Positions 9,987-20,843 are shown, numbered from the stretch's first letter. The stretch is 64,000 nt of DNA from Takakia lepidozioides (GCA_030704615.1 CM060731.1:39866001-39930000), one strand, 5' to 3'. Made by a program: numbers and translations. Notes: generated by a model from the sequence alone, not told the origin.

Positions 9987-11849
9987 CCGTCACGAATGTG
10001 GCCCATCTGTCTTCAAGCTCCCCGTGGTATTGCACATATGCAGGCACAGATGACACATGCACTCTCTGGTTTCCCACAAAATGGCGTACAGTCACAGGAG
10101 AGGAAGGGTTGCAAGCTGGCCTAGCTGCAGATGACAGTAAGAATACACCCTTCTTGTCCCACCACAACACAGCAGCCACCTCCCTGGACTCATGCATCCT
10201 GTACCATGACTGCCCTTGCTTGGCAGTCTTGGATTTTTTCATTTTCAGCAAAGAGGGAGGGAGACCCTTTCTGTTCACTCTTACCGTGCTAGTGGCCCAA
10301 GTGCCAAGTTTGGGCATGTCATATAGAAGCTGGACCCCTGTAAAGTAATTATCAGTCACAATGACATGGCCCAAACCATGCAGCCCGTCGGCCAGCCGGG
10401 TGACCACATCGTAAGGTTCCTTCTCCCTTCCCACTTTTCTGCCTCTTGCCATCTGGCCCTCCTGCATTCTTACCAGCATACACTGAAAAGTCGTAGACAT
10501 ATGAAGTCTCCGAGTCAGCCAAGGCCCACACCTTGATGCCCCATTTGCATGGTTTCTTAGGCATATACATCCTAATTGGGGAGTACTTCCCCTTGTAACG
10601 GATCATCACCTCGTCAACAGTCACCATTTTGTTCAGATTCCAGAGACTTTTACACCTATCCACGATTTCCTCACACACCCACCTAAGCTTTCCAAGCTTA
10701 TCATAATTGCGACTCTTACGATCTGCCACCAACGTGGCGTTGTCAACAAGATGCAAACAGCGGAGTATGGCCTCATACCTATTTCGAGTCATCACTTTGC
10801 GGATGACAGGACAAGCGAAGAATGTCTCCGAGTGTTGCCAGTAAAATCGTGTTCGGGGCAACTTCTTCATGCCCATGAAGATACAGACTCCAATCCAAGC
10901 CCTGAGCTCAGGAACAGTGAGCTCTTTCCACCGAGGCCCCCCACGAGTGCCCGTACCGAAAGGTTCAGCAGCATAACGATTGGACTCCCTACATATTCGC
11001 CCAAGCACATGTCGCCTCCAAAACAAACCAAAAAACCAAATCGGATGTGAGCCCTTCATCTCAGGAAGGCAGGGACCAGGTTGAGGGCCAGAAAATGCAG
11101 CTCTATCACTCACAAAGTCAAAGCCTGCGTTGGTGTCCCACGTCTTCGCCTTGAACATCTCCACAAAATCGGCCGAGATTTCCTCATCACACTCCATATC
11201 AACCACCTTGTTTTCCCAGTCTGCTTCGTCAGCAGAGTCGCCCATGTACCCATCGTCACCCTCAAAATCCTCGTCCATGTCGGAGGAGGCCTCATCGTGG
11301 CCCAAAACAGGATTAGAAGACCCCTCACCAAAAAGAACCAGTGCACCAGTGTTGGGATGCATGTCTCCCAAAGCAGCCTGACCGACGGCAAGCATGCTCC
11401 CAGCATCCAGAGGCCTGCCAACATATCCCGGAGGTGCTGTGACACTTGTAGGAACCGACCTCTTTGCACGAGCCAACTCCTTCAGACGCCTGACTGTCGG
11501 CATCGGGCCAGACATCATCTCTCAAAACAGAATTCACAGCGTCACTGAACCCCTCCTTATCACCTTCCTATATTCTCTCTCTCCAACCAAGAATTAGAGC
11601 CACCTGACGTCTAAACAGAAAGCGAAAATTGTGAGGACGAGGGTGGCGAGGCCAACGATTGGCGAACGGCGGTGGAGGCAAACTACAGAGGAAGGCAGGA
11701 GACAGACACCCCAATATTACCTTGCACTGCTTGGGAGTGCAGTGCTGCTCCTCAAGCGCCCACTCCCTTATAACCTCTGCGGCAGCTACAAGCTCGGGTG
11801 GGGGCGACGGTGGCTCAGGCACAAGAGCGTCTTTCCTCTTTGGTGCCAT
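9973..11849 (-). pseudogene. piggyBac transposase (DDE_Tnp_1_7), element 1, frameshifted and C-terminally truncated
   Basis: Exon 1 (11721-11849, starting MAPKRKDA) ends at a GTAATA donor. The main frame, 11518-10352, has an acidic N-terminal stretch (DMDEDFEGDDG), then the transposase fold. The first catalytic Asp is in MVTVDEVMIRYKGKYSP (codon at 10615-10613). The frame shifts by +1 near 10440, at RQKSGKGE/GRKVGREKE. It continues as YDVVTRLADGLHGLGHVIVTDNYFTG, with the second catalytic Asp at 10353-10351, and then a W-D-K-K-G-V-F-L-L-S strand. The protein stops at 9973, shortly after VPAYVQYHGELEDRW. In canonical transposases the third catalytic Asp (M-G-G-V-D-x-x-D region) and the Cys-rich C-terminus come after this point, and both are missing. 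It is therefore predicted inactive. The family assignment is firm. Confidence 0.9.
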
Positions 11850-12188
11850 ACGAATCCCTGGGACCGACAGAGATCACAGGAAATGAATGCAAGCCCTCAC
11901 AATGAATCAATGCAGATGGCCCAACTTCCCCAAGCACAGGAAGGAATGATGCACCTCGACGAATGAAGCCTAGAAAATGAAGCCCGAAAATGAAGCCCAG
12001 AAATACACCCCCCTACGAAGCGAATGCGGGCGATCCACGGAAGATCAAACAAAACATGCACACAAAAGCGCCAAGGAAATGCGAGAGGGGCCACGATTTG
12101 CAAGCTCCAGGAACCTAGACTCTGTGCGCGCGAAGAGAGAGCCCGTTCCACGCTGCCGCCACCCATCACTGGCCACTGGGTGGCATCC

Positions 12189-12210
12189 CATGTCCGCATG
12201 GGCGGACATG
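12189..12210. promoter_or_regulatory. Conserved palindrome in piggyBac left subterminal region (element 1)
   Basis: Perfect 8-bp arms CATGTCCG / CGGACATG around a 6-nt centre, 303 bp inside the left terminus. The arms are conserved in element 2 at 17537-17558. Internal inverted sites of this kind are candidate transposase-binding or promoter sites; function is inferred only from conservation. Confidence 0.55.
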
Positions 12211-12539
12211 CCAACCCTGCATGCACCCGATCGCTGACATTGGGCCACCGACGCCCATTTTGCCTGCCACGTGGCTAGGTCAAAGCCCGTGGAGGGCCAG
12301 AAACCATTGGATTTTGGGTGCTCATCATCACTTCAAAAAGTCCTGACGGCGCAAAATTTGTCCAATTAGGATGCAATACATTCTGTCCGACGCAGAATTT
12401 CAAGGGCTACTACTTTCGTTCAGGGCCCATCTTCATCCAGATTCATCCAAGGGGCCCACCGACGGTCGAAATATCCAATCGACCCGAATCAGGTCGACTC
12501 GTCCATTAGGGGTTAACACCAGGATAAGGGGGTCCTCAC

Positions 12540-12735
12540 AATCAAACCGTTGCTAGCGACTGTAAAGAGACCAAGCTTTCTTCCAAACTTGTTTGGCAAA
12601 AGCACAAGACACAAAACAATGTACCGTATGATCATCCGAGCAGGAAATACAGAGGTTACTAGGAACAGGTTGAGAGAAAGATTTTGGCATCAGTTGCCAA
12701 AGGAGAGCATTGCACCTTGTAAACAAGTTTAGCCG
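12540..12735 (-). pseudogene. LINE reverse-transcriptase tail fragment (zf-RVT type)
   Basis: Minus-strand translation gives a 60-codon open stretch with the plant zf-RVT signature: NALLWQLMPKS, then C-x-x-C (CISC), then H-x-x-x-x-C (HCFVSC) and the closing AFAKQVWKKAW. This is the zinc-finger-like domain at the C-terminus of plant L1-type LINE reverse transcriptases. It ends at TAG and no RT core is attached, so it is a short relic. The piggyBac element 1 target site lies directly beside it. Confidence 0.75.
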
Positions 12736-12828
12736 AATAATAAGATTATAGAATGTCTTAAATGATTTAATTGTTTGACATACCTACCTAACGAGCATGC
12801 ATAGCACTACAAATTCTAAGGTTTTTTC

Positions 12829-13668
12829 CAGTGTTGGGCGGTTACCCGCCGGGACCCAAGTTAATCACCGGTTCAGGTTCAGGTTACCCGGAACCGGACC
12901 GGAACCGGGCCCATTCCTACATAACCTGACCCGGAACCGGAACCTGCCAATGGGGATCGGCGCAGAACCGAACCGGCGGTGGGTGTGAGAACCGGAGAAC
13001 CGGAGTGCACGGGGATATAAAAAGGTTCCGGTTCTTGAACCCTTGGTGGGCCTTGGCATAACATGGCATAGCACTAGAGAGCTGGTGGGCCTAGGGCAAA
13101 ACTTCTTTAATGCTCTCAAGCTCCTGAGATCCTGGGTTCGATGCTTGAAGGCCATGAGATTCTATGTTCAATGCTTCAGCGCCATGAGATCTTGGGTTCA
13201 ATCTCCAGCTCCATGATATCCCGGCTAAGTTCATTAATAAAATGTTTGATGATGCCAATACTTGCAAGGTAGCTGAATAGTACTTTCAACCCATAAAATT
13301 TTACCCATTTTCTTGTACCAGTTTATTTAGAGTATTTTTGTTTGTTTTTTTGTGTTAGTGAAAACTAACAAAATCGTTGGATTTTAGTTCAAATATGTTA
13401 ATCTACCGGACTGATAAAATATTTTAAATCTAATTAAATTAAACAAATATATTTTAAAAATAGAACCGGAACCTAACCGGAACCGATGGTTTTTATCAGC
13501 AACTAACCGGTAATCGGAACCGCCCCCATGTTTAAAAGTTGGATCCGGAACCGGACCGGAACCGGCTCAATAAAAAAAAACCAAAACCGGATCCGGGACC
13601 GTCTCTTGAAATAATTGTGGAACCGGAACCGAAGGTTCCTTCACAAATGCAAGAACCGCCCAACACTG
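12829..13668. mobile_element. hAT-type non-autonomous element (MITE), 840 bp, with 8-bp TSD
   Basis: The terminal inverted repeat CAGTGTTGGGCGGTT (12829-12843) is matched by AACCGCCCAACACTG at 13654-13668. A perfect 8-bp target duplication, GTTTTTTC, flanks it at 12821-12828 and 13669-13676. The CAGTG-type end and the 8-bp TSD are hAT hallmarks. Both subterminal regions are arrays of AACCGGAACC-like motifs in both orientations (12865-13050 and 13465-13640). The middle (13110-13220) has about three 30-bp tandem units of the form GAGATCCTGGGTTCGATGCT. There is no transposase frame. The element ends 116 bp before the mS23 start codon, so it probably lies in its promoter or 5' leader. Confidence 0.93.
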
Positions 13669-13784
13669 GTTTTTTCCAAAGTTTTTGACCCAACTTTCAT
13701 TAACTACCAGAAATTAGGCTATCTATTAGGGTTTAGCTGTTGAGAGATCGTTGTGTGTGTGTGCCTGCAGAGAGATGCAGCATC

Positions 13785-15498
13785 ATGTCGTTTATGAAGG
13801 GAGGTCTGCTCTCCAAGACTACCAAGCTAATGAAAGGTGGCATCATAGCAAAGCCCCGCTGGTTTGATGCTGTCCAGAGGTATACTCTCGCACTATTCGT
13901 GTGAGGACCATCCTGAAAGGACCAGTTGTTCCTGAGCCGGGCTATGACTTGATGTACTGACTCTCTTTTGTGGAGAGGTTGAATGCAAGTAGAGATATTT
14001 CCTAAGCTTTTGAGAGATTGAATTGGGGTTGGATAAGTGCTGCTTGTTGGTACAGAGTTCCACCAGAGCCCAAGAAAACGCGATGTCGCAAGGCACCTAA
14101 GATCCGGTTGCCTGAGGACCGTTTGGTCGAGTCATATTATGCCCGGCATCCGGAGGCAAAATTTATCCCTTTTGAGTAAGCTCTCTATCTTCTTCCCTGC
14201 TTTCTTGATTTCTTATGTCTTGCTGCAATCACAGCCACGTTCGACCTTGTTTCTGTCTTCTTGAATCCCTCCGCACTGCCATATCTTTGATGTTTCTTCC
14301 CCTGCTTATTTGTTTGTTTCTTCATCCAATCTTCCTCCTTCTTCCTGGCGGTGTGATGCACATCACCTAGATTTCACGAAGTGCCTGGGGTATGGAGACG
14401 CCGGTGCTCAGATTGATACGGTCTGTGCTCTATTGTGAATTTTTGCTGCCATTAAAAATAACCTCATTCTAAGCGTCGCTCTTTCTCGAGATTGCATGTG
14501 TATGTCTCCCTCTTGCATGGGCCTCCCTCTCTCCTTCATTGTTTATTCAATTTAAAATTGATTTGTTTGGTGGGTCACCAACCAATGGACACTGGCTTAA
14601 TGCCCTACATACCACGAGTGTTTTGTGCTTTAGTTTGCAGATGCTCCAAAGGCAGCTTTGAGTTGTTTTTCTTGAGTTTAGTTTGCAAGATAGAATCACT
14701 GATACTTTCAGTCCCATGTTGTCCGTCTTTTGTCTGCTCTCATTAATTGTAATACTTGTGGGTGCTATTTCTGTTGTTGGGATGAAACAGACTAAATAGT
14801 TTTGATCCCCCTCTGGCACGCAAGTTTGCATGGCGTCAGCTAGAGCTTATGGGGCAAGGCTACCCTCGAGATCATGCCCGGGACATGGTCCAGGTATATA
14901 ATTATGTCCTCATAAGACTTTGTTTGCCATAGCCAGGTATACAATGAACTCCTAAGTTGCATGTTCTAATTTTTTCAGAACACACCATGAAGGGTTTTTG
15001 AAGCTTTATTGCCAGGCATGTGCTTTTCCACCACTCCAGAGGTGCTAAAAGGAGTATGCTTAGAAAGCTCTTCGAAAGTCTGGAGCATTACTGAAGTATT
15101 TGAGGAGTGGCAAAATCTCTACTGCCATCATGTAGATGAGCCTGAAGTGTTTCCCGTTGGAGCATAGGGCAAGGTACTCACTTAATACAAGCTGCAGAAG
15201 GCTTGAAGTACAAATGTGCCTTGCAAGGCTTTCATTGTTTTCCTGTTTTTGTTCTCAGGAAGAGTTTGATGCAGCTGAGAAAGCCGAAGAAGAGGCACTA
15301 AGGGCAGAGCGACGGCGAGCGATCTGGGAAGGCCGGGAGCCACCTCCAATGAAGAAGAGTAAAATTGAGGAGGTTCAGGAAAAAGAGTGGGGACACTTGG
15401 CAAGTGGCCTTAGAAATTTAGGTGCAGAGGGGAAAAAGGCAGGTGACAACATAATGGATGTTACCATTCGTCCTGCAAGGACTGGGTTTTTTTCTTAG
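13785..15498 (+). CDS. Mitochondrial small ribosomal subunit protein mS23 (S25-like)
   Basis: Four exons: 13785-13879, 14056-14175, 14791-14893 and 15259-15498. They total 558 nt (185 residues plus stop), all with GT..AG borders and consistent phase. The protein opens MSFMKGGLLSKTTKLMKGG, typical of plant mitochondrial 37S/S25 (mS23). It continues with LPEDRLVESYYARHPEAKFIPFE, LNSFDPPLARKFAWRQLELM and GYPRDHARDMVQ, as the family does, and ends with a Lys/Glu/Arg-rich helix (EEFDAAEKAEEEALRAERRR) and a basic tail. It is a structural protein of the mitoribosome small subunit. There is no cleavable-looking presequence; the basic N-terminus probably serves as the import signal. The ATG is the first in frame and gives the family N-terminus. 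The gene is isolated between transposons, with a hAT MITE immediately upstream. Confidence 0.88.
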
Positions 15499-15689
15499 TA
15501 GTCTGCAACAACTTCTATCTTTGATGGGGTTTGCTTGGTTGTTGTAGTACATGGACTTGAATCTCTGGTCATTTTAAGTTGGAGGTGTGTCTGTGAATGG
15601 ATCCTTACATTCGATCCCCTGACAAAAAAGCAGGTTACAGCAGGTCTCAGCACTGGGCAAGCAGTTATCCTTGGGAGGCCTGCCAGGTC

Positions 15690-16048
15690 CACCTAAGATG
15701 TAAATATGGAGGTCCCAATAGCCCAGCATCGACTAAAAGATGTGGGACTTGTGCCATGCAAGGCCCAGCCCCTACCCCTCCAGCTGGACCGTTGACTTCA
15801 CTAGCATACATCTCCAGTGGGTTCTGTATCTTCCCAACACATTCTATGGAGATGTCCTCTGAGTTGTCTCCCCATCTCACATGTGGTGGAGTGGCTGGTT
15901 TTATGCAGGGAATAGATCCATCCCCCATAGCTGTTAATGCCTGTTAATGCCCACTTTGGCAAGGCAATTATGTGGAACATGTAGCCTAACCACCAGGTCT
16001 CCACGGATGCAAGCCCACCGCGTGGGCAGTACCCTAACCACTGAACTA
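15690..16048 (-). repeat. SINE-like, tRNA-derived sequence
   Basis: On the minus strand TAGTTCAGTGG (16048-16038) matches the RNA polymerase III A-box consensus TRGYNNARNGG. About 22 bases on, GGCTTGCATCC (16015-16005) is a degenerate B-box. The following 300 bases are non-coding. The layout fits a tRNA-derived SINE head with an unrelated body, but no target duplication or oligo-A/T tail could be fixed, so the far border is approximate. Confidence 0.4.
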
Positions 16049-16566
16049 CTTGTTGGTTGCTGTTACTCACAAATGTTTTTAGGCTACTACAGAGTTATCT
16101 GAGGAGGTTTTCAAGGACTAGACAATCAACCAAGAGAGCTTCCTTGATACTTCTACAGCTCAAGATCGGTATTTGGCGAGCTTCAAAAACAGCAAGTGAT
16201 TTAGATTCTCTCGGTATGAAGGCCCAAACTGCAGCTTTGGCAAAATACATTGTGCTGTAAACTGCTTTCAACATCATCTCCTGCAACATATACTTTGTGT
16301 CTGATTTACGGACAATGCAATGCAGATAGTACCAGTTCTTGCAATTTCTGATCCGACCTATGTTGAAGATAGCCCTCCAGTGATGACGTTGTTAGGTAAA
16401 AACTAAAAACTTCCAGGGTATGGAGCCATGGATCTAGCTCACAGTCTGGTACATGCAGTCTTCATATTGTAGTAGCTGTAATTGAGATTCTTGCTTCATA
16501 TGGACGAGCAGTGTCCATTAAATCAAGCTCTTACAATGATGCAATCTTTGGATGATGAGGCTCTTA
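16049..16566 (+). other. Spacer with possible exon-like fragments
   Basis: Short open pieces occur near 16080-16260 and 16320-16400 (IVPVLAISDPTYVEDSPPVM), but I recognise no family and no continuous gene model emerges. A 50-bp piece at about 16453-16506 (CTTCATATTGTA to CATATGGACGAGCA) recurs at 55631-55681. Confidence 0.3.
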
Positions 16567-16983
16567 GAGCATCCCCACCCTACACTGAACCCAGCCCGCC
16601 AACGGAAAGGACGGTATACAGTTTAGAAGTGGGCTGGAAAACGTCCACACCCTTGCCCCTGAAGGCCATATCCCGTACAGGGCGGGCACTGTCGTCTCTC
16701 CACGCCCTGAACCCGAGTGCAATATTCAGGGCCCTGAACCCGCCCTTGAAAACAGGTCAACGTGGACATGCCCATGTCCTGTCAGCAGCTTGGCAACAAC
16801 CATCCAATGGGAACCCCAGAGGGGAATGGGGAGCCGAGCTTCGCGGGGGATAGCGTGGGCAATTCAGGGGGGAGGGTGTGCGCGAGTGGGGGCTGCCCCG
16901 CCAAAGAACCTCACAGGGCCAGTATCAATCACGCTATCTGTGGCGTTACAGGGAGTCTTTCGGGCTCAAGGGTGGGGATGCTC
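16567..16983. mobile_element. Harbinger/Tourist-type MITE, 417 bp, TTA target duplication
   Basis: Perfect terminal inverted repeats GAGCATCCCCACCCT (16567-16581) and AGGGTGGGGATGCTC (16969-16983) are flanked by TTA on both sides (16564-16566 and 16984-16986). A TTA or TWA target duplication and a GAGCATC-initial terminus are typical of PIF/Harbinger Tourist-like MITEs. The interior is non-coding and GC-rich. Confidence 0.85.
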
Positions 16984-17536
16984 TTACAGACATGAAGCCA
17001 ATGAAAAGGTGGCAATTCAAAATGCAGATATGAAAACTGCAGCCCACTGGGACAGATGCTGCCCCAGTTTTTTCTGCCCAAGACCGGAAAATTTGTCCCA
17101 GGGCAGAATTCCCTAATCTGCCATAACATACTGTACACATTGGGAATTCTTGTCCATAACTTAGTCCTCATGTCAACAGAGAGAAAATCTCTTGGTAAAA
17201 TTGCTAGGACAGGCTGCAAAGGTGTTGGTGTTTGTGCTTCACATTAACCCCTAATGGACGAGTCGACCTGATTCGGGTCGATTGGATATTTCGACCATCG
17301 GTGGGCCCCTTGGATGAATCTGAAGATGGGCCCTGAACGAAAGTTGTCGCTCTTGAAATTCTGCGCCGGACAGAATTTATTGCACCCTAATTGGACAAAT
17401 CCTGCGCCGTAGGATTTTTTGAAGTGATGATGAGCACCCAAAATCCAATGGTTTCTGGCCCTCCACGGGCTTTGATCTAGCCACGTGACAGGCAAAATGG
17501 GCGTCGGTGGCCCGATGCCGGCGATCGGGTACTTGG

Positions 17537-17558
17537 CATGTCCGCCCGTGCGGACATG
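17537..17558. promoter_or_regulatory. Conserved palindrome in piggyBac left subterminal region (element 2)
   Basis: Arms CATGTCCG / CGGACATG around a 6-nt centre, 290 bp inside the left end. The arms are the same as in element 1 although the centre differs, so pairing has been kept. Candidate transposase or transcription-factor site. Confidence 0.55.
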
Positions 17559-18181
17559 GGATGCCACCCTCTGGCCAGTGATGGGTGGCGGCAGCGTGGA
17601 ACGGGCTCTCTCTTCGCGCGCACAGAGTCTAGGTTCCTAGAGCTTGCAAATCGTGGCCCCTCTCGCATGTCCTTGGCGCTTTTGTGTGCATGTTTTGCTT
17701 GATCTTCCGTGGATCGCCCGCATTCGTTTCATAGGGGGATGTATTTCTGGGCTTCATTTTCGGGTCATGGCGACTTACCTCTCCCAGGCTCGAAGAGGCG
17801 GGAGCTGTTCCGTTTCCTGCTTTGTGTTCTAGACATTAGAGCTCGGGGTGTGATTGCATTTACGCAGCTGTTAGGGCTGAGTGTTTGGCGTTTAGATTTT
17901 TGTGCCCTGCCGAATTTTCATTGTAATGCAAGTTGTCATTTTTTCTTGCATGTCGTTTTGTGAAATGCTTTTATGCATTTGGGCTCTGTGTTTTGTGTGG
18001 TAGGGGATGGTTGCAGGGGAGCGTGGTGTGTTGGGGTTTCATTTTGCAGCTGGTTTTGGAGAGTTTGCGAAATTCGTCGAGGTGCATCATTCCTTCCTGT
18101 GCTTGGGGAAGTTGGGCCATCTGCATTGATTCATTGTGAGGGCTTGCATTCATTTCCTGTGATCCGATCCCAGGGATTCGT

Positions 18182-20094
18182 ATGGCACCAAAGAGGAAGG
18201 ACGCTCCCGTGTTTGAGCCACCGTCGCCCCCACCCGAGCTTGCAGCTGCCGCAGAGGTTATAAGGGAGTGGGCGCTTGAGGAGCAGCACCGCACTCCCGA
18301 GCAGTGCAAGGTAATATTGGGGTGTCTGTCTCCTGCCTTCCTCTGTAGTTTGCCTCCCACCGCAGTTCGCCAATCGTTGGCCTCGCCACCCTCGTCCTCA
18401 CAATTTTCGCTTTCTGTTTAGACGCCAGGTGGCTCTAATTCTTGGTTGGAGAGAGAGAATATAGGAAGGTGATAAGGAGGGGTTCAGTGACGTTGTGAAT
18501 TCTGTTTTGAGAGATGATATCTGGCCCGATGCCGACAGTCAGGCGTCTGAAGGAGTTGGCTCGTGCAAAGAGGTCGGTTCCTGCAAGTGTCACAGCACCT
18601 TCCAAAGGTGTGGTGAGGAAAAAAAAATAAGGGAGTGGTGAATTTGGGTGTTGTGGGATGTGTTGGCGGGCCTCTGGGTGTTGGGAGCATGCTTGCCGTC
18701 GGTCGGGCTGCTTTGGGGGACATGCATCCCAACACTGGTGCACTGGTTATTTTTGGTGAGGGGTCTTCTAATCCTGTTTTGGGCCATGATGAGGCCTCCT
18801 CCGACATGGACGAGGATTTTGAGGATGACGATAGGTACATGGGCGACTCTGCTGACAAGCAGACTTGGAAAACGAGGTGGTTGATATGGAGTGTAATGAG
18901 GAAATCTCGGCCGATTTTGTGGAGATGTTCAAGGCGAAGACGTGGGAAACCAACGTAGGCTTTGACTTTGTGAGTGATAGAGCTGCATTTTCTGGCCCTC
19001 AATCTGGTCCCTGCCTGCCTGAGATGAAGGGCTCACATCCGATTTGGTTTTTTGGTTTGTTTTGGAGGCAACAGGTGCTTGGGCGAATATGTAGGGAGTC
19101 CAATCGTTGTGTTGCTGAACCTTTCGGTACGGGCACTCGTGGGAGGCCTCGGTGGAAAGAGCTCACTGTTCCTGAGCTCAGGGCTTGGATTGGAGTCTGT
19201 ATCTTCTTCATGGGCATGAAGAAGTTGCCCCGAACACGATTTTACTGGCAACACTCAGAGACATTCTTCGCTTGTCCTGTCATCCGCAAAGTGATGACTC
19301 GAGATAGGTATGAGGCCATACTCCGCTGTTTGCATCTTGTTGACAACGCCACGTTGGTGGCAGATCGTAAGAGTCGCAATTATGATAAGCTTGGAAAGCT
19401 TAGGTGGGTGTGTGAGGAGATTGTGGATAGGTGTAAAAGTCTCTGGAATCTGAACAAAATGGTGACTGTTACAAGGGGAAGTACTCCCCAATTAGGATGT
19501 ATATGCCTAAGAAACCATGCAAATGGGGCATCAAGGTGTGGGCCTTGGCTGACTCGGAGACTTCATATGTCTACGACTTTTCAGTGTATGCTGGTAAGAA
19601 TGCAAGAGGGCCAGATGGCGAGAAGCAGAAAAGTGGGAAGGGAGAAGGAACCTTACGATGTGGTCACCCGGTTGGCCGACGGGCTGCATGGTTTGGGCCA
19701 TGTCATTGTGACTGATAATTACTTTACAGGGGTCCAGCTTCTATATGACATGCCCAAACTTGGCACTTGGGCCACTGGCACGGTAAGAGTGAACAGAAAG
19801 GGTCTCCCTCCCTCTTTGCTGAAAATGAAAAAATCCAAGACTGCCAAGCAGGAGCAGTCATGGTACAGGATGCATGAGTCCAGGGAGGTGGCTGCTGTGT
19901 TGTGATGGGACAAGAAGGGTGTATTCTTACTGTCATTTGCAGTTAGGCCAGCTTGCAGTCCTTCCTCTCCTGTGACTGTACGCCGTTTTGTGGGAAACCA
20001 GAGAGTGCCTGTGCCATCCGTGCCTGCACATGTGCAATACCACGGGGAGCTTGAAGACAGATGGGCCACATTCGTGACGGTTGGTAGTTGTTAG
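18182..20094 (+). pseudogene. piggyBac transposase, element 2, multiply disabled
   Basis: Exon 1 starts at 18182 (MAPKRKDAPV) and ends at CAGTGCAAG before a GTAATA donor (about 18311). The main transposase region runs from 18514 to 20094. Against element 1 it has a frame-breaking insertion near 18600-18650. A 19-bp deletion at 19470/19471, between GTT direct repeats, removes the VDE motif with the first catalytic Asp. TGG has changed to TGA at 19903-19905. The shift caused by the 19-bp deletion happens to cancel the +1 frameshift shared with element 1, giving a continuous 346-codon frame from 18865 to 19905. The second Asp motif (VTDNYFTG) remains. The third Asp and the Cys-rich C-terminus are absent, as in element 1. 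Confidence 0.9.
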
Positions 20095-20843
20095 TTTTTT
20101 AGTTGCCTGTCGGGTGGAACGCCGAAACGTCGGGCGTTCCCGGGCCCTTTTTTTGGGTGTCGATTTTGGGGTCCCCCGAGTTTTCTGTGTAAATCGGTGA
20201 CGTAGCCCCCTTTTTGTAGCCGGAATTGTCTAATGGCTCAGGCAATACATGGCCTGAGCTGGGATTCAAGTAGAAATTCACTTACTTAGAAATCTCTGCC
20301 TGCATTTTGGTTAAAATTCAGAAATTCTTTTTGGAGGTAGTAGGAAATCATAGGAGGAACAATTCCATCGTTGGAATTCTGGTTCCAATGCCAATTTCGA
20401 CCCCTATGGCTGAATTACAGGTCAATTGAAGCAAATAGTGCTTTTTGACCCCCCTGTTTTCCCATACAAAGGAACCCTATGTAGATTTTGGAATTCTGCT
20501 TTGCAAATTTGGGGCAAGTTGCTTTAGGTGCCTGAGAATTGGAATGTGGTTGGGGTCTTGCAAGGAAAAAATATTTTTTCGGTCCAACTGCCTGGTCAAA
20601 CCAATTTTTCCCTCTAAAATTGGAATATACTACAGATTTAGAGCTTACCATTTTCTTATAATCTTCCTAATGACACGGTGAAATGGGCTGAAAGTCTTAC
20701 AGCAGGTGCATGAGGTTGGTAGCCTCCCTTTCATACGGTTCATCCCTGTGGATGTTTCTTAGCTGGGAGATATATCCTCATCCGTGAGGGTATGTGCTGT
20801 TGGAGTGGGCCCACCAAAAACAGCCTCGTCCATTAGGGGTTAA

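Larger units (their letters stand above)
8735..12516 (-). mobile_element. piggyBac-type element 1 (minus), right terminus rearranged
   Basis: The left end (relative to the transposase) is at 12512: CTCGTCCATTAGGGG followed by target TTAA at 12513-12516. Homology to element 2 (17248-20839) continues through the transposase to about 9084, where it stops some 30 bp short of the right terminus. A right-end-type terminus, ACAGCCTCGTCCATTAGGGG then TTAA, lies at 8730-8753 in the opposite orientation. Inverting 8730 to about 9083 would rejoin it exactly to the body and give TTAA at both ends. Relative to element 2 this copy lacks about 300 bp in the 5' leader (element-2 coordinates 17766-18075) and has gained a 162-bp inverted duplication behind the transposase. 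TTAA targets and CCC-initial terminal repeats are hallmarks of piggyBac. Confidence 0.88.
17248..20839 (+). mobile_element. piggyBac-type element 2, 3592 bp, complete ends
   Basis: The left terminus CCCCTAATGGACGAG starts at 17248 after TTAA (17244-17247). The right terminus CTCGTCCATTAGGGG ends at 20839 before TTAA (20840-20843). The 15-bp ends are perfect inverted repeats; beyond them the two ends differ (GTCGACC on the left, ACAGC on the right). The body carries a transposase gene and is nearly identical to element 1 in the opposite orientation. Compared with element 1 it keeps about 300 bp of extra leader (17766-18075), carries an insertion near 18600-18650 with an A8 run, and has a single copy of the segment that is inverted-duplicated in element 1. 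It is structurally mobile but encodes a defective transposase. Confidence 0.94.

Noticed and set aside
16005-16048. tRNA gene
   Set aside because: A-box and B-box matches exist but no cloverleaf can be folded, and the B-box is degenerate. Better explained as a SINE head.
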